Positions 1 to 10,666 of a DNA stretch of 64,000 nt are shown piece after piece. Within the stretch, counting starts at the first letter, position 1; each line of letters begins with the position of its first letter. The position numbers were made by a program, and so were the translations under genes. The stretch comes from Nyssa sinensis (Eukaryota > Streptophyta > Magnoliopsida > Cornales > Nyssaceae). The stretch spans positions 124,001-188,000 of the forward strand of contig VIRR01000562.1 in assembly GCA_008638375.1 (NCBI GenBank), in the 5' to 3' direction. Below the pieces are notes generated by a model. The model did no database searches. It was not told the DNA's origin and was given only the letters and a program-made list of their open reading frames with translations.

Positions 1-526
1 CGGTATAATTTCTGACGTACGACAACCTCCTAATGCCCTGAACCCAAACGATATGCAGAATCAGAGCCAATCAAAGAGTATTCAGTTGTGTTGCAAAAGT
101 CACACTACTAGAAAAAGAATTTTCTTCGATTATTTCCCTAATAATTATGGCCTTTATATCAAATAACAACAGCAATGATATAATTACTGAAAAACAAAAA
201 GACGGTAACAATAATATGCATATTTTATACATATATATGAAAATTTAATTTTTTTTTACCGTGCATAGGACCATTTTTTTACTACTATGTGCTTGTATGT
301 GTGTGTGTGTATGAAAATGTTAAATACCTCCAAAAGTATCCTCAAATATATCCAACAATGATGTGGTATCTTCATATAATGCCACAATATCATTGAAAGT
401 ATACTTGGAGAGATGATATATATATATATATATATATATAATCATTATGGATTTAGATGGTAATTAGTAACCACTCACAAGTCATAAACATGGTGGGTCT
501 TTCATCACGGATAACAAATGGAACTC
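1..526. repeat. Paralogous segment A, left part
   Basis: Positions 1-515 align with 54370-54895: both open with GACGTACGACAACCTCCTAA-like text, then share GAGCCAATCAAAGAGTATT-like and TTATGGCCTTTATAT blocks and a TA run. Segment A continues as 1283-1362 and 2170-2451, matching 54896-55152 and 55776-55835. It starts at the window edge and may extend further left. No reading frame is evident. Seen: the repeated blocks. Inferred: one duplicated or dispersed sequence, not two independent genes. Confidence 0.8.
414..441. repeat. (TA)n microsatellite
   Basis: A pure TA run inside segment A. The matching place in segment B (about 54787-54818) also holds a TA run of different length, as expected for a shared but slippery microsatellite. 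Confidence 0.95.
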
Positions 527-535
527 AAACGAAAA

Positions 536-2451
536 GGAAAAATAGGAGTAAGTCCTGATTTTCCTTTTTAAGTACCAATAAGTCCTAATAACGTTTAACA
601 GGATCATATAAGTCCTACTTTGCAAGATCATTCCATATGATACAAGTACAAAATCTTTGACCTTCCCATTTTAATTTTTTGACAATAACCCATTTTAATT
701 TTTTGACAATACAATTACAATATTATTTGCTGACCAACCATAAAATTAATCTATAAATTAATGAAGGAACATATCTAACCAAAATTTTAATTACTTGATT
801 ACTCAAACTTCTGCCTAAATATGGATAACATTTTTTATCCTTTGCAATAAGTTCATTCTTTAATGTAATTTTTTTTATTTATGTTGAGATTTTATTTGAA
901 TAAATAATTATTTTCAAAATACCAATTTAAATTTTTTTCTTCAATAAATTCCTCTTCATCGAATAATCAATTGTTTCCCATTAAAAGGCATCCAAGTCAA
1001 TTAACGTAAAATTTTATGAAAAACATATGTTAAAAATATATTTAAAACCTTGAGATTTAAGAAATAAAAAGTTTCTTGTTATTTTATTAGATTATTAATA
1101 TGGAATAAAATTAAACTAATATAAATAAACTTTAATAATTAGAAAATTGAATGAAGAATTTTAGCATTTTATTTTGGTGCTACTAAAAATAGAAATAAAA
1201 AACATTATCAAAATATCAAAAGGTCAAGAGAATGATTTAAAAAATTATGCAAATTATGCTTAAAAATATATAGTTTGAGTATTTTAATTAATTTAGAAAA
1301 GATTTAAGCAATAAGTCCGTATAATTTGATTAAGTTTAAATAAATTAATAAAGGAAGTTAAATTCAACTCAACAAAGCCTTGTCCTAATTATTTAGAGTC
1401 AGTTACATAAATCTTATCTTGCCATTCTTTTCTATTTAAGGTCATTCTTCCGGTTACACCACCCCGTTACCATATCTTTTTCAAATACTTCTACTAAACT
1501 TAATTTTGGCCTCCCTTGCCCCCTAGCATGGCCCTCAATATTAATCCTGTCACTATCCCTTATTGCTACATTTATTGATTTTCATTTTACATGATCATAC
1601 CACCTTAGCTGATGGCCTCTCATCTTATCTCCTATAGGTACTACTCCTACCATCTTACGAATGGTACGAATATGTTCATTCTTAATTCTATCATTTGTTG
1701 TCATACTGCACATCTATTTTAACATACTCATTTCGGCTACACTCATTTCCTAAATGTCCAATATTTTGTTTCATACAACATAGTTGGCCTAATAGCTGTT
1801 ATATAAAATTTACTTTTTAAATTTTAAAAGTATATGCCGATCACATAATAGCCCAGACACAGTTCTCCTCCTAACGTATACTGCTGAATTCTATGAGTAA
1901 CGTCATCTTCAATTTTTTCCTCTTGATAAATAAGTGAACCTAGATAATGAAATTTTTAACTTCTTATTAACTCTTGATTTTCAATTTTCACTACATCCCT
2001 ATTTGTACTACTAATTTTACTAAAATTACTCACAAGATATTCAGTTTTTGTGTTACTTATCTTGAATCCTTTATCATCGGCAAAAAGCATACACCATGGA
2101 ACGTCATCTTGCATATGCCTAGTCATCTCATCCATTACTAGAATAAAAAGGAACGCGCTTAATGCTGACTAATGAAGGAAATTAAAATATTATGTGATTT
2201 GAATTTGTAAATTTGAAAAAAAAAAAAAAAACTAAATTTGTTAAAATATCATTTAATAATTTGTGACTAAAGACACTCTCTTTTGGAACTGAATAGAAAA
2301 ATTGTAATTTCAAATCAAGAAGGTAATTTTGGAATTCAAACATATACTTATATGTAATCATTTATGAAAAAAGTAGAACTTATTGGTAATAATATTATAG
2401 GACTTCTTGGTCCTTGGGTGATAAAAATAGGACTCATTTGTACTTTTCCCC
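536..2451. mobile_element. Possible Mutator-like TIR element
   Basis: The left end (536-620) and the reverse complement of the right end (about 2366-2451) are alike: both begin GGRAAAA and repeat AAGTCCT and ACCAATAAGT blocks, roughly 80 bp with many mismatches. Nine-base flanks AAACGAAAA (527-535) and AAACGATAT (2452-2460) agree at 7 of 9 positions, as a 9-bp Mutator target duplication would. No transposase is visible. The interior is AT-rich, with a LINE inserted later at 1363-2169. The TIRs are old and the call is tentative. Confidence 0.4.
1363..2169 (-). mobile_element. 5'-truncated RTE-type LINE fragment
   Basis: The reverse strand translates, through several stops, to the end of a plant RTE-clade LINE ORF. 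Near 2090 it reads DDVPWCMLFADD, the RT catalytic block, then jumps to KGFKISNTKTEYLVSNF, so the residues normally between are deleted. Further on come SVAEMSMLK and GDKMRGHQLRWYDHVK, conserved tail blocks of this clade. The 3' end (low coordinate) reads GGCTTTGTTGAGTTGAA, near the TTG-rich end usual in plant RTE elements. Seventeen-base flanks at 1346-1362 and 2170-2186 match at 15 of 17, a LINE-sized target duplication. Segment B has a single copy of that site and no LINE. Confidence 0.85.
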
Positions 2452-2700
2452 AAACGATATGACATTAAGAAATCAGAAATATGAATAGGCAGAGGATACT
2501 AAGAACACATTATGTAATTTTTTTTTTATTCTTTTCCAAGGAAATCCCAAATTATTTAAATATATTGATCAACACTGATTTGCACATCGGTTTTGACAGT
2601 GAACTGGAAGTGAATTCAACTTGAGGGAGATTAATAATCATATGAAGAGTAAACAAACAAAAAGAATTAGATGATGAAAATAAAACTGACCTTATTTAGC
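2452..2700. other. AT-rich spacer
   Basis: Low-complexity AT-rich sequence between the right flank of the possible Mutator-like element and the candidate exons that follow. I see no ORF, RNA gene or repeat boundary. Confidence 0.5.
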
Positions 2701-3228
2701 TGAACACAGATATCGAAAAACTTCTGGCATAAAACCACCTTCTATCAAGAGAGCCAATGGAAGAGCATTGAGTTGTGATACAGAGCTAATACTTATAGAA
2801 GAAGAAGAAGAAGAGCTCTCATCACTGTAAATCCTGAAATATCATAAAACAAAAGTGAAGGCGGAGAAGAAGAGGAACTCCAAGACGAAGACAAACACTA
2901 AAAAAATCGTGTCGAGGAAACCTCGTGAATGTCGAATGGGATTGCTAATGGCATTTCAAGGTAAGAACGAAGTGCCGTCCGCTTGCTGACAAAGTTAAGC
3001 TTTGAGCCAAAACAAGAGCTCTTTGACATTGGCATCTGAAAGGGCGATGATTGTCACAATGCGAAGTTGCGCGGCTCGTATTTGCCTCGCCCCAATTAAA
3101 TAGATTTCTAGAGGCTCGTTTGGGTACTGGGCTTTGATGATGGGCAGCTGGCACTTTTTGTTGGTACAACTCGTATGGATGGAATGATTTAGAGCGAAAA
3201 GAAAAAGATTCAGATTTAGTATTACCAC
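2690..3228 (-). other. Candidate exon remnants of an unknown gene
   Basis: This stretch is clearly richer in G and C than its surroundings. On the reverse strand an open stretch at 2995-3228 (77 codons) contains the protein-like block EPLEIYLIGARQIRAAQLRI. After a T-rich tract ending TTTCAG, a second open piece near 2700-2830 includes a serine run and then ALPLALLIEGGFMPEVFRYL. The order on the reverse strand (open piece, pyrimidine tract with AG, open piece) resembles two exons and an intron. I recognise no family, and no start or end can be fixed. Confidence 0.25.
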
Positions 3229-4017
3229 TTTTCCGTTTGGATATTTATGTGAAGAGAAAAGAAAATATTAGAAAATAAAGTTCAAATGATTAAGTTAGCT
3301 TCTTCAATTTTCTTAAAAGTAGAGAAATTTAGAAAGAGAAGAAAGAAATTTTAATGAATTTTTTTAAATACTAAAAATATATTTAAATGAATGATTTATA
3401 AAAATTAAACGAGTGTCAAAAAGTAAAACTATCAAATAACAATAACTATTTTCTTTTTTTTTCTTTTTTTTCTTTCTCACAATTATTCAAATAAGAAATA
3501 ATAATTTTTTTTTAATTTTTCTTCCGAATATTCAAACAAGATGAATACTTTCTTTTATTTTCTTTTCATTTCTCTTCAAAACTTCCAAACAAGTTGTTAG
3601 TGTTTACTAGCTATTAGAGTATAATGCCATATTACTCGTTGATGAGTGTATTAGAAAAAATGCAATCCAAAAAATTTTATTAGTTTTTATTCACTTAATA
3701 TATCCTATGCATGTTTAGACTAGATACATTAATTAAATGGTGACTAATTATTGATGAATGTATTTCGATATATATATTGTATGGAAAACTAAAACTGTAT
3801 TGATAAATGGGAAGTGATGAATATATCTCTAAAGACTAAAAGACAAAGTATCAATACATTTTTTCGAAAAATATATTATGTATCTCAATATGAATGTAGT
3901 AGATACACAATGTATGTTGACATGAATTTGGGAGATACATTGTTCCAATTTATGATTTAATTAATGGCCTTCTTAATACATTAAGGTCTTTGACGGAAAT
4001 ACAACTAGTATAAATAA
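3229..4017. other. AT-rich intergenic sequence
   Basis: AT-rich with poly-T and poly-A tracts and no sustained reading frame. Variants of GATACATT/TGTATC recur at 3720-3940. Nothing identifiable. Confidence 0.5.
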
Positions 4018-4086
4018 TGTAAGATCCCAAACCACACTTTCCATCCGAAAACTTAATACTAACACCACAATAAGGCTCTCGTCACG

Positions 4087-4127
<41 letters not shown>

Positions 4128-4317
4128 GATATGAAGATCTTATACAAATAAAGAACTTGAAGATCAAGATCACATGTTTGAAGGCTTCTCTATCTCAAAG
4201 TAATTCCATAGCATCGTGGATCAAGGTAAGTACTTGTTAAATGAAATTCATGTTGTTTTCATGTATCAAATTGAGTTCAAGATAATATTTATGTTAAGTT
4301 TCGTAAAGAATGATATG
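4018..4317 (+). repeat. Left part of an older LTR split by the Tat element
   Basis: Starts TGTAAGATCCCAAACC and contains a long GA run. It is cut at 4317 by the younger Tat element. On the far side (14501-14529) the sequence resumes and ends TTCTTTCA, followed two bases later by TGGTATCAAAGC (14532-14543), a near match to the initiator-Met tRNA primer site TGGTATCAGAGC. Joined, this gives an LTR of about 330 bp. No coding sequence follows, and no 3' LTR was found. Confidence 0.45.
4089..4125. repeat. (GA)n microsatellite
   Basis: About 17 GA units in a row. The Ser-Leu reading on the reverse strand is a product of this run and not a gene. Confidence 0.97.
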
Positions 4318-4891
4318 TGATATACCACAAAATGACAAGACTAATCATTACTTGACACGTATACCTACAATTCAGCTCATGCTCGGCCAGTTCGGGGCAG
4401 ACCTACAGAACTTAAAGAGGCCGAGCACATACCTCTAGAGCAGATCCACATTCTTGCTGAACTTACAAGTCCGAACACAGACCTTCAGAATAACTCTCCG
4501 CTATCAAGGGCTCATCACCGCCTTAACATCTGCCGAGCAGAGAATAAGGAAACAGTCTTTTACAAGGAAACTGCCACACATGGTTATCTTTATTTTTTGA
4601 TACAAGGTCCAACAAGGTAACTGCTATCTCCGATGATTGAATCCCTACTATTATGGCTCCAAATCCTAATTAACTTAGGCAAGCCACAGCCTATAAATTA
4701 AACCCTAAAGGTGCGCTTTATTTTCATGCTCATTATTTGGCTTTCATTACAGTCTTTCAATTCAGTTTTATTAACTTAAGCATCAGAGCGGCTACCGCCG
4801 GAGCCAATCCGGTGGTCCTCTGATCTTTTTCTTTGAGTGTTCTTCAGGGAGCCGAGCTTGGATTATACGTGGGCCAAAAAGTGCAGCATCA
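4318..4891 (+). repeat. 5' LTR of Tat element 1
   Basis: 574 bp starting TGATATACCACAAAATGAC and ending GTGCAGCATCA. TATAAAT at 4692-4698 is followed directly by TAAACCCTAAAG, a TATA box plus telo-box, so transcription probably starts about 30 bp further on. Its start matches the LTR start of Tat element 2. Confidence 0.95.
4692..4710 (+). promoter_or_regulatory. TATA box and telo-box of the LTR
   Basis: TATAAATTAAACCCTAAAG. The same arrangement occurs on the reverse strand in the 3' LTR of element 2 (near 22880-22905) and, slightly changed, in its 5' LTR (near 32452-32475), although the rest of the LTRs is largely different. Conservation between subfamilies supports a core-promoter role. 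Confidence 0.6.
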
Positions 4892-4910
4892 GTTTGGTGC
4901 TGTCCGTGGG
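4892..4910 (+). promoter_or_regulatory. Primer binding site of element 1
   Basis: GTTTGGTGCTGTCCGTGGG follows the LTR end directly. Element 2 has GTTTGGCCCCATCTGTGAGA at the same place. Both resemble the TTGGCGCCGTCTGTGGGAA-type primer site common in plant Ty3/gypsy elements. I do not assign the tRNA. Confidence 0.7.
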
Positions 4911-5064
4911 AAACAACAATCACCAAGTGCTCTACTGATTCAAAAATCATTCTCTTTTTTTCTAAAGGATTATAGCTCCTAATCTTCGGCCAAGGAAGAA
5001 TACTCCAAATCCTTAGAACCCTCAACCTCAACCGCCTGCCGGATGAGGAAGGGGACGAGTGAAT

Positions 5065-6601
5065 GATCCCGTACAACAAGAGCTTGCCAAAGTCAAGCGG
5101 CAGAACCAGTTGCTGCAGGAACAACTTCTGACCATGTTTAGAACTCTGGCAATGCTCACCCAAAGTCATCAAACTGATCCTCAGAATCCACCTGTCAACA
5201 CAAACACTCAAGAGGCATAGCCTCCTACTACTGTCCACATTCATGGAGATCCCCAACCATCAGCAATCGCCGGTAGAGGGGTACCAGCTTTTATCCTAGA
5301 GGTCCATTACCGAAGCACCACTACGGTTCTAGTTCTTGGGGCTTCAGGAGTAAACCCTGTACCACAAGAGTCTCAACCACAAGTAACTCCTACACCACCA
5401 GCCCAAGAGAATCAGAACAACCCCTTAGTAATGGGTCAAGGTCATCCTGTCCATGTAGGCCCTGAAGCTGCAAAGCCTGACTCGCAGCGGCCTATCTTGC
5501 CAAGAAGATCACTAAGAGCTGAGGAAGTTATAGAATCAATGGACCGCACTATTGTTATGAGAGGTGCTCAAAACCCCCCAAAACAAGACGAATTGGCCAG
5601 GCTGCCCGGCAGGTTTGCCACCCCATTCACTAATGTTATCATGGCCGAGGAGAGACCCAAGAAATTCGTTGTCCCAAAATTCACTCCTTATGATGGGACA
5701 GGGGATCCAAGGGACCACCTCTCCCATTACCAGCACACCATGGCCTTACACGGCATTTCTGACGCCTTTTTATGCCGAACATTCATAACCAGCCTCAATG
5801 GCACTGCTCTGAAGTGGTTCCATCACCTCCCGCCGAACTCAGTTACTAGTTTCTATGAGCTCGGCAGAAGATTCCTAGACAGATTCATGACCAGTAGGAG
5901 GTTGAGGAAGGGTCCTGAATTCTTGTTAAACATAAAGCAAACAAAGGAAGAATCCCTCAGAGGGTATATTGCACGTTTTAACGCCGAACTCAGTGAAGTT
6001 ACAAACTGCAACCCTAGTTTCCTTGTAGCTGTTTTGGCTTCTGGCCTTGCACAAGGAGGCTTTAGAGACTCCTTGACAAAAAAATCCCCCTACGGACGTG
6101 GCAGCACTCATAGACTGAGAAAGGAAGTACATTAACTTGGAGGAAGCCAAAGACACTTCTAGAAAGATTAAGGAACAAGTCCAGAAAGACGACCAGAAAA
6201 AAGACAATTAGAGGAAGGACGACCAAAGGAAGGACCCTAGCTCGGCTAGGAAGAGAGCTAGAAGCCCAGAAAAAATGGGGGTACCCAGAACTTCCTATAA
6301 TTCTGGGCTAAGAGAGTTCAATAATTTTACTCCTCTGAACACCTCTCCATACAACATACTGAAGCAAGTAAGATCTCGAGAAAACCTGAGATGGCCAGAG
6401 CCTTTGAAAGGTGACCCCAGCTACCGAGATCAAACCAAGTATTGTGATTTTCACAAAGACCGCGGGCACACAACTAACACCTGTAAGGCTCTCAAACACG
6501 AGATTGAACAGCTAATCAGGAAGGGACGACTACAGGAGTTCATCAAGCAGGATGGAGGGCAGAACCCCCGTGATGAGCAGCCCCAACAAAGGAAGCCCAA
6601 C
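5065..6601 (+). pseudogene. gag: gag of Tat element 1, disrupted
   Basis: Gag forms the virus-like particle and binds the RNA. The frame is readable from about 5065 with an early stop at 5218-5220. The longest open piece, 5431-6135, holds the capsid-type Retrotrans_gag domain (block PRDHLSHYQHTMALHG, then GTALKWFHHLP). A frameshift near 6085-6095 moves the reading to another frame, where the block ERKYINLEEAK continues. The zinc knuckle at 6443-6484 reads CDFHKDRGHTTNTC, the CX2HX4HX4C-type finger of Tat gags. Element 2 has the same order and shows the unshifted reading. Confidence 0.9.
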
Positions 6602-6754
6602 TAGAGACAAGAACAAAGGGAAGGACAGAATGAGCCTCCACGGCAGAACAACCAAGTAATCTTTGTCCTACACGTAAATTCCCCTATGACTGGGACTTCC
6701 AACAGATCGAGGAAACGTTATGCTCGAGAGGCCAGGGCTACTCCCAACATCATA

Positions 6755-7288
6755 TAGATATCTAACGTGGAAAAAAGGTTAAGGCTTGTACCAAAAATCT
6801 TGTTCTCGGATCAAGACCTTGCAGGGGTACATTGTCCTCATAGTGATGCCCTGGTCATCTCCCTCAAAATTGTCAACTTTTTGATCCGAAAAGTCCTTGT
6901 GCACATTGGGAGCTCGACTAACGTTCTGTTCTATGACCCTTTCAAGCAGATGAAGCTCAACCCCAATGACATTAAGCCCACTAGTGTAATCATGGCAGGT
7001 TTTGATGGGAATCTCAATACTCCATTGGGAAGGATTGATCTTGCCACCACTACAAGAGAAGGGAACGGACAAAAGACCACAGTAATTGAATACATGATTC
7101 TGAATGTCAAATCCCCCTACAATGTCATAATTTGGAGGCCTTGGCTACACGAGATGGGAGCAGTCACATCAATCCTCCACCAATGCCTAAAGAACGTCCA
7201 CGATCAGATTGTTTACTCTATCAGAGGATGCCAACCAACCTCTAGAGAATGCCATGCTCTCGCACTCAAGGCCAAGGCCCCCAAATAG
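6755..7288 (+). CDS. Retroviral-type aspartic protease domain of element 1, active site lost
   Basis: The open frame contains LVHIGSSTNVLFY at the place where Tat proteases read VDxGSS: the catalytic Asp is His (codon CAC at 6902-6904). Element 2 keeps Asp in VDMGCS. The flap-side block MAGFDGNLNTPLGRIDL is conserved. The late block reads IIWRPWLHEMGAV, where IxGRPWL is usual. The domain lies between the gag finger and RT as in all Ty3/gypsy elements. It would be inactive. Confidence 0.85.
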
Positions 7289-7504
7289 CAATTACTGCAT
7301 GCCCATAAATGTGGGGATCCAATCCACTCCTACTATCACGAGGCAGAAGTCTGTCCCTCCAAGATTGACGAGCCACTAAGCCCCAAAAGAAGGGACAACA
7401 GGGCCAACCCCATAGGGGAACCCATTAAAGTCCTGGCCAGCTCGGAAGACTAGGGGCATTACCTGTAGATAGGCCCCGACCTGACACTTGCCAAGCAGCA
7501 TGAG

Positions 7505-8842
7505 TTGATCAAATTCTTGAAGAAAAACATCTCCGTGTTTGCCTGGGAAACAAGGGATATGGAAGGAATAGATCCAGACCTCATCACTCACAAATTGATG
7601 GTGGATCCAGACCATCCACCAGTAAGGCAGAAGAGAAGACCACTCGTTCCAGAGCGGCACCAGATCATCAACGATGAGGTCCAAAGGCTAGTCGATGCCA
7701 ACATGATACGAGCGGTATTCTATCCTGATTGGCTAGCTAACACTGTTCTGGTTAAAAAGAAGAATGACAAGTGGAGAGTCTGCGTCGACTATACAGATCT
7801 CAACAAGGCTTGCCCCAAAGATAGTTTTCCTCTACCGAGGATAGATCAGTTAGTCGATGCTACTACAGGGCACGGACTTATGAGCTTCATGGATGCCTAT
7901 TCAAGATACAATCAAATACAGATGCACCCTTCTGATCAGGAAAAAACATCATTCATAACCGAACGAGGTCTCTATTGCTATAGAGTGATGCCGTTTGGAC
8001 TAAAAAATGTTGGGGCCACATACCAACGTCTAATTAATAAGATGTTCAGCCCTTTGATCGGCAGTACCATGGAAGTCTATGTTGATGATATGCTGGTCAA
8101 AAGCCTACGGAAGAGCAGCCACCTTCAGCACCTGGCTCATACGTTTAACATCCTAAGGCAGTACAAGATGAAGCTCAATCCCTTAAAATGCACCTTTGGT
8201 GTAACAAAGGGAAAATTCTTGGGATACATAGTCTCTCTGAGAGGTATAGAGGCAGACCCCACCCAAATTGGGGCCCTGATTGGACTAGAGTCCCCAAGGT
8301 CCAAGAAAGACATTCAGGCTCTGAATGGCAGAATAGCAGCTCTGAGCAGATTTATCTCCAAATCCACTGATCGTTGCCTACCATTCTTCAAAGCTCTAAA
8401 AGGTAACAAAGCTCTACAATGGACTGACGAATGTGAAAAATCCTTTCAGGAACTGAAGGAGTACCTAGCTTCACTCGAGCTCTTGTCAAAGCCGATCCAA
8501 AGGGAAAAGCTACTTCTCTACCTTGCAGTCTCCGAGAACGCTGTCAGTTCTGTACTAGTCAAGCAAGACAGAGGCGTGCAGAGGCCCATATTTTATGTCA
8601 GCAAAGCACTGTTAGACACAGAGAAAAGGTACCCCAAGATCGAGAAACTGGCCCTTGCACTTATAGTATCTGTGCGGAAACTCAGACCCTACTTTCAAGC
8701 ACATCCCATAGAAATTTCAACTGCTTATCCCTTGAAGTCAGTACTGAGGAAACCAGAAGTATTAGGACGATTAGTCAAATGGTCAGTGGAACTGGGGGAG
8801 TTCGACATATCCTATGTTCCACGGAACTCAATTAAAGGGTAA
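7505..8842 (+). CDS. pol: Reverse transcriptase and first RNase H of element 1
   Basis: 445 open codons. RT blocks in order: WRVCVDYTDLNKACPKDSFP, then LMSFMDAYSRYNQIQM, MPFGLKNVGATYQR, and the catalytic YVDDMLVKS (YVDD at 8078-8089). The connection and first RNase H follow (PIFYVSKALLDTEKRYPKIE). The frame ends at a TAA directly before ALADFVAEF, which should be continuous, so it is a nonsense change. The open frame begins upstream of RT in FLKKNISVFAWETRDMEGID, the usual Tat lead-in. This is the best preserved part of the element. Confidence 0.95.
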   Translation: MIKFLKKNISVFAWETRDMEGIDPDLITHKLMVDPDHPPVRQKRRPLVPERHQIINDEVQRLVDANMIRAVFYPDWLANTVLVKKKNDKWRVCVDYTDLNKACPKDSFPLPRIDQLVDATTGHGLMSFMDAYSRYNQIQMHPSDQEKTSFITERGLYCYRVMPFGLKNVGATYQRLINKMFSPLIGSTMEVYVDDMLVKSLRKSSHLQHLAHTFNILRQYKMKLNPLKCTFGVTKGKFLGYIVSLRGIEADPTQIGALIGLESPRSKKDIQALNGRIAALSRFISKSTDRCLPFFKALKGNKALQWTDECEKSFQELKEYLASLELLSKPIQREKLLLYLAVSENAVSSVLVKQDRGVQRPIFYVSKALLDTEKRYPKIEKLALALIVSVRKLRPYFQAHPIEISTAYPLKSVLRKPEVLGRLVKWSVELGEFDISYVPRNSIKG

Positions 8843-8904
8843 GCATTGGCAGACTTCGTTGCCGAGTTCACCCCAGCACTACTAGACAGAGCATAACTTT
8901 GTGA

Positions 8905-9384
8905 AAATTCGGGGACATGGCAACTGTACACTGACGGGTCGTCTACCGACCGAGGTGCTAGTGTTGGATTGGTATTACAATCCCTTGATGGGCTCATAAT
9001 GGAAAGGGCAGTTAGCATAGGGTTCAAAGCCTCTAACAATGAAGCTGAATACGAGGCCCTTATCCTAGGGATGAGGCTAGCACAAGAATGCGAGGCTCAG
9101 AACCTCGAAGTCTTTTCTGACTCCCAATTAGTGGTCAGCCAAGTTCAGGGAGAATTTGCTGTCAAAGATGAAAGAATGCTTCGGTACTCAGAACTGGTCA
9201 ACTTGTTGAAACGCTCCTTCCGAGCATTCTCAATCCAAAAAATAGAAAGGGGTCAAAACTGCAGAGCTGATGCCTTGGCAAATATAGCATCCCATATGAA
9301 GTCAGAAGGGGGCTCAACACTAAGAATCTCCCATCAGCCAAAGCCTAGCATCAAAGAAGTCCAAGTCGCCCAAATTATAGAATA
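8905..9384 (+). pseudogene. Second (archaeal-type) RNase H domain of element 1
   Basis: A stop near 8895 separates this from the RT frame. The sequence reads WQLYTDGSSTDRGA, then GFKASNNEAEYEALILG, VFSDSQLVVSQVQGEF and ADALANIAS. These are the RVT_3 RNase H blocks with acidic residues in TDGSS, NEAEYEA and SDSQ. A second RNase H after the normal one is known from the Tat lineage. The longest open piece is 8969-9385. Its acidic residues look intact. Confidence 0.88.
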
Positions 9385-10507
9385 GCCTCAGAACTGGATG
9401 AGTCCTATCCTCCAGTACTTAGAGGAAGGGCTCCTCCAAGAAGACAAGAATAAGGCAAAAAGAGTCCGAATCAGAGCAGCTCGGTACCTTGTCATGAATG
9501 GGAGGCTTTACCTTAGGTCTTATTCTCAACCATTGTTAAAATGCTTGGCTCTAGAAGAGTCTCAGTAAGTCCCGGCAGAAATTCATGAAGGAATATGGGG
9601 AAATCATAATGGGGGTAGAACCATAGCGCACCGAGCTCTAACACAAGGCTACTATTGGCCTGGAATGCTAAGGGAGGCAAAAGAATATGCTCGAAAGTGC
9701 GACAAATGCCAAAGGTTCACCCCCTACCAACACCAGCACCATCATGAACTCATCCTTATCAGAAGCACATGCTCCTTTGCACAATGGGGAATGGACATCA
9801 TAGGCACATTGCCTAAAGCCACGCCGAACAGGAAATATCTATTGGTAGCTATCAACTACTTCTCAAAATGGGCGGAAGCAGAGCCACTAACACGTATTAC
9901 AGAAAAGGAAGTCAAAAGTTTTACTTGGAAGAATATAGTCTGCAGGTTCGGCATACCTCGCGTGATCGTCTCAGACAACAGTACGCAGTTTGCTGGTAAG
10001 ACATTCAAAAAGTTCTGCCAAGACCTGAATATCAATCAACACGTCTCCTCACCTGGTCATCCCCAAGCCAATGGGCAAGCAGAGGCCACTAACCGAACAA
10101 TCCTTGATGCTCTTAAGAAAAGACTAGAAGAAGCTAAGGGAAAATAGGTTGAAGAACTCCCTGGAGTACTCTGGGCCTACAGAACAACAAGGAGAACTCT
10201 GACATCAGAAACTCCCTTTTCACTCGCCTACGGCACCAAAGTAGTGATCCCTGTTGAGATCGGCATGCCTACCCTAAGGACTGAAGCTTTCAACGAAGAG
10301 ACCACTAACCAGCAGCTTGTAAAAAACTTGGACTTGCTCGAAGAGAGAAGGGAGCAAGCTGTGGTCAGGATGGAGGCATATCAGCACAAGATGGTTAGCC
10401 GCTCAAAACTAGGGCTTAAACCTGCCAGCTTCCAAATTGGAGACCTTGTCCTAAGAAGGGTGTTTCAGAACACCAAGGATCCCACCATGGGAAAGTTATC
10501 ACCAAAC
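9385..10507 (+). pseudogene. int: Integrase of element 1, with stops but intact DDE
   Basis: The HHCC zinc domain reads EIHEGIWGNH then CDKCQ (9580-9715). The core holds catalytic Asp in WGMDIIG (codon 9794-9796), Asp in VSDNSTQF (9974-9976) and Glu in NGQAEATNRT (10082-10084). WAYRTTRRTL and the C-terminal block FQIGDLVLRRVF follow. In-frame stops lie after EESQ (about 9566), after EEAKGK (10145-10147) and after KLSPN (10508-10510). Homology continues with GLYRVTKTMRPTTYWLE to about 10560. All three catalytic residues survive, unlike in element 2. Confidence 0.92.
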
Positions 10508-10666
10508 TAGGAGGGCCTCTATAGAGTCACCAAAACAATGAGACCGACCACTTATTGGTTAGAGAGCATGGATGGGAAACCTATTCCCAGACCTTAGAAC
10601 ATGGAACACTTACGAAAGTATTATCAATAAAGAAATTTTTCATTTCAAATATTCCATGAAGTGTTC

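Noticed and set aside
4792..5256. 154-codon reverse-strand ORF across the LTR, primer site and leader of element 1
   Set aside because: It crosses the LTR/primer-site boundary and lies opposite the gag leader; no domain. The antisense gene of this element lies at the other end.
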